Assembly (NCBI GenBank): GCA_946886975.1
Contig: CAMPJV010000119.1
Location: 1-7,660 of the forward strand
DNA length: 7,660 nt
DNA from: an uncultured Taibaiella sp.
GTDB taxonomy: Bacteria; Bacteroidota; Bacteroidia; Chitinophagales; Chitinophagaceae
Direction of reading: 5' to 3'
Position numbers and translations under genes: made by a program. Under the pieces are notes generated by a model that worked only from the letters and a program-made list of their open reading frames with translations, searched no databases and was not told the DNA's origin. Positions 6,725 to 7,660 of the stretch are shown here, piece by piece; within the stretch, counting starts at the first letter, position 1; each line of letters begins with the position of its first letter.

Positions 6725-6811
6725 GGAGACGTGTCCGAGTGGTTGAAGGAGCACGCCTGGAAAGTGTGTATACGGGAAACTGTATCGCGAGTTCGAATCT
6801 CGCCGTCTCCG
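6725..6811 (+). tRNA. tRNA-Ser (anticodon GGA)
   Basis: This is an 87-nt class II tRNA. The acceptor stem is GGAGACG (6725-6731) with CGTCTCC (6804-6810), and the discriminator is G at 6811. The D-arm begins TCCGAGTGG. The anticodon stem CACGC/GTGTG encloses CTGGAAA, with anticodon GGA at 6759-6761, reading UCC and UCU serine codons. The long variable arm (about 6769-6786) has stem ATAC/GTAT, as expected for Ser. The T-arm is GCGAG-TTCGAAT-CTCGC at 6787-6803. The 3' CCA is not encoded: the next bases are CAA, so CCA must be added after transcription. Confidence 0.97.
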
Positions 6812-6834
6812 CAAAACAGAAAACAAAACAATTC

Positions 6835-6877
6835 AAAAGCCTGTAAAACGTTGAGTTTACAGGCTTTTTTGTTTTTT
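6835..6877 (+). terminator. Strong intrinsic terminator after tRNA-Ser
   Basis: A perfect 13-bp stem, AAAAGCCTGTAAA (6835-6847) with TTTACAGGCTTTT (6856-6868), closes the 8-base loop ACGTTGAG. T-tracts follow (to 6870 and 6872-6877). Read on the minus strand the same hairpin is followed by only four Ts, so it may also act weakly on transcripts from the convergent minus-strand genes. Confidence 0.93.
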
Positions 6878-6978
6878 CCCCCTTCCAAATCATTCAATTT
6901 GTTCAATCTACAGGAGTTGTTTCGGGTACCATCTCAATTTGCACGTCGACACAGTTCATCATCTGGCCATTTCCCAGC
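6878..6978. other. Intergenic spacer between convergent units
   Basis: These 101 bases lie between the tRNA terminator and the end of the 55-aa gene. A 19-codon minus-strand frame is present (6903-6962), but nothing supports it as a gene. No separate terminator for the minus-strand operon is seen here, so its transcripts may run into the bidirectional hairpin at 6835-6868. Confidence 0.5.
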
Positions 6979-7146
6979 CTAACACCTGCAATTCACCGCC
7001 TGCCAGATAATCACGCCAAGCATCGCCAGGAACGCTATTGGCATAACGACACAAAATACCCAGACGTTCACCTCCTCATAGGTCATACCCACTTTGGCTG
7101 CCATCCACTCCAGCAGCGCAACACATCTATCGAACGTTTTTTTCAT
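6979..7146 (-). CDS. Small single-span membrane protein, 55 aa, unknown
   Basis: A short open frame runs from an ATG at 7146 to a TAG at 6979-6981. The product starts MKKTFDRCVALLEWMAAKVG with an amphipathic helix, continues MTYEEVNVWVF, and has one clear transmembrane helix at about residues 29-49 (WVFCVVMPIAFLAMLGVII). It ends WQAVNCRC, with Cys as the last residue and another two before it. It lies 9 bases after the stop of the 108-aa gene on the same strand, which suggests one transcript. I believe similar MTYEEvNV-type small proteins occur in Bacteroidota as uncharacterised proteins, but I cannot check this here. The coding case rests on helix pattern, start position and spacing. Function unknown. 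Confidence 0.65.
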   Translation of the reverse strand: MKKTFDRCVALLEWMAAKVGMTYEEVNVWVFCVVMPIAFLAMLGVIIWQAVNCRC

Positions 7147-7155
7147 TGTGTACTA

Positions 7156-7482
7156 TTACAGATCATCATCATCAACCTCGTGCATATTTATATGTATCCT
7201 GTTTAGCCTGGTAAACTCCGTAAAAGCTACAGCCTTTGGCCCCTCTTCTGTCCTAAATATTACCAGGCTAGCGAAATCTTCCATCTGAAAATGAGCCGCT
7301 GCTCTCTGCCAATTTTCATGGTAGAGCACATACAACTCCCAAAATTGATCTGAGCGCTTCTTGTCCGTTGGTGCCACGATAACCTTGTCTATCGGCTTCT
7401 TAAATGGCAGATAAATCTGTCCCCTGAATATGAACTTCCAAGAATCCTCTTGTGATGCTTCGATGGCCTCCTCGTAACCCAT
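7156..7482 (-). CDS. Hypothetical protein, 108 aa, acidic C-terminus
   Basis: I do not recognise this family. The product has no signal peptide or membrane helix, so it is probably cytoplasmic. It opens MGYEEAIEASQEDSWKFIF and is mixed alpha/beta in appearance: strands around IYLPF and DKVIVAP, a helix around SDQFWELYVLYHENWQRAAAHF (residues 44-65), and then strands LVIFR and KAVAFTEF. It ends in VDDDDL, encoded by four GAT codons. Upstream in the same frame there is a TGA, so the ATG at 7482 is the first possible ATG start. A weak TATATTGG box lies just before it. The gene precedes the 55-aa membrane protein by 9 bases, likely one operon. No function is proposed. An immunity or adaptor-like role would be speculation. 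Confidence 0.65.
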   Translation of the reverse strand: MGYEEAIEASQEDSWKFIFRGQIYLPFKKPIDKVIVAPTDKKRSDQFWELYVLYHENWQRAAAHFQMEDFASLVIFRTEEGPKAVAFTEFTRLNRIHINMHEVDDDDL

Positions 7483-7536
7483 AATCGACCAATATAATAA
7501 ACATCATCGATAAGACACTTGCCAGCCTGCGTGCAG

Positions 7537-7598
7537 TAAAAGCCGATTGACGGTCGCGTTCATTTATGGTGTCGATTGTTCTGTCGGCTCGGCTTTTA
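7537..7598. repeat. 10-bp inverted repeat at the end of the partial ORF
   Basis: TAAAAGCCGA (7537-7546) and TCGGCTTTTA (7589-7598) are exact inverted arms separated by 42 bases. One arm lies inside the last codons of the partial minus-strand ORF, and the other lies beyond its stop. On the minus strand the second arm ends in CTTTTAC, a short U-run. It may be a long-loop transcription terminator between this ORF and the 108-aa gene, or a protein-binding dyad. Confidence 0.45.
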
Positions 7599-7660
7599 TT
7601 TTAAGCAAAGCCATCGCAAAAACAGCCACCCAGAGTAGGAACGCGCCCATGTTGATACGC
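7564..7660 (-). CDS. C-terminal end of an unidentified ORF (partial)
   Basis: The minus-strand frame entering at base 7660 reads RINMGAFLLWVAVFAMALLKIKAEPTEQSTP and stops at TAA 7564-7566. It contains one strongly hydrophobic stretch (about 14 residues) followed by a charged tail, as at the end of a membrane protein. An internal ATG at 7650 would alternatively give a complete 28-residue peptide. With only 32 codons visible, this may be the end of a larger gene or a chance frame. The family cannot be named. Confidence 0.35.
   Translation of the reverse strand, partial: RINMGAFLLWVAVFAMALLKIKAEPTEQSTP

Noticed and set aside
6903..6962. 19-residue minus-strand peptide downstream of the 55-aa gene
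   Set aside because: Too short to support, with no family signal. It probably occurs by chance in the spacer.
6702..6982. Open frames on both strands across the tRNA gene and its terminator
   Set aside because: They translate tRNA-Ser and the terminator stem. The resulting peptide fragments (for example GEIRTRDT) are the familiar artefact of translated tRNA sequence.
7483..7500. TATATTGG as a promoter box for the 108-aa gene
   Set aside because: One mismatch from TAnnTTTG, but only about ten bases before the ATG and without a -33 element. Not listed as a feature.
7504..7563. 19-residue minus-strand peptide starting directly after the right-edge ORF stop
   Set aside because: Very short, overlaps one arm of the inverted repeat, and has no ribosome binding site or recognisable pattern.

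Overview
The window looks like chromosomal core DNA from a member of the Bacteroidota, possibly Chitinophagaceae or Sphingobacteriales. The support is the BatD/BatE pair, the Bacteroidota-style NodB deacetylase (N-terminus with KTPSWL), weak Shine-Dalgarno signals, and TAnnTTTG-type -7 promoter boxes. Two of those boxes are identical (TATTTTTG), one in front of batD and one in front of a tRNA gene. No transposase, integrase, CRISPR array or phage gene is visible.

Layout. Positions 1-1301 (minus) hold most of prfC, peptide chain release factor 3, cut at the left window edge and missing roughly the last 95 residues. Positions 1302-1730 are a 429-base divergent intergenic region with a hairpin in the prfC leader, a 9-bp direct repeat, four tandem 11-bp units, and two GTATAC palindromes spaced 11 bp apart. 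Positions 1731-2435 (plus) encode a classical NADP-type short-chain dehydrogenase, followed by a weak terminator-like hairpin and then the batD promoter. Positions 2513-6705 (plus) are a tight four-gene cluster: batD, batE (4-nt gap), a NodB polysaccharide deacetylase (32-nt gap), and a TatD metallohydrolase (1-nt TAATG overlap). A tRNA-Ser(GGA) gene follows at 6725-6811. Its likely promoter begins directly after the tatD stop codon, and a strong 13-bp intrinsic terminator closes the plus-strand block.

Positions 6979-7660 (minus) run towards the tRNA: the C-terminal end of an unidentified membrane-tailed ORF at the right edge, an unrecognised 108-residue protein with an acidic tail, and a 55-residue single-span membrane protein 9 nt behind it.

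BatD and BatE are envelope proteins named for Bacteroides aerotolerance. Here they are separated from the MoxR ATPase and the BatA/BatB/BatC genes that usually accompany them, because an unrelated SDR gene lies immediately upstream. The deacetylase and TatD genes appear to be co-transcribed passengers, and a shared function with Bat is not evident. I found no convincing new multi-gene defence or mobile system. The least explained items are the 108-aa/55-aa minus-strand pair and the 11-bp-phased repeats upstream of the SDR gene.
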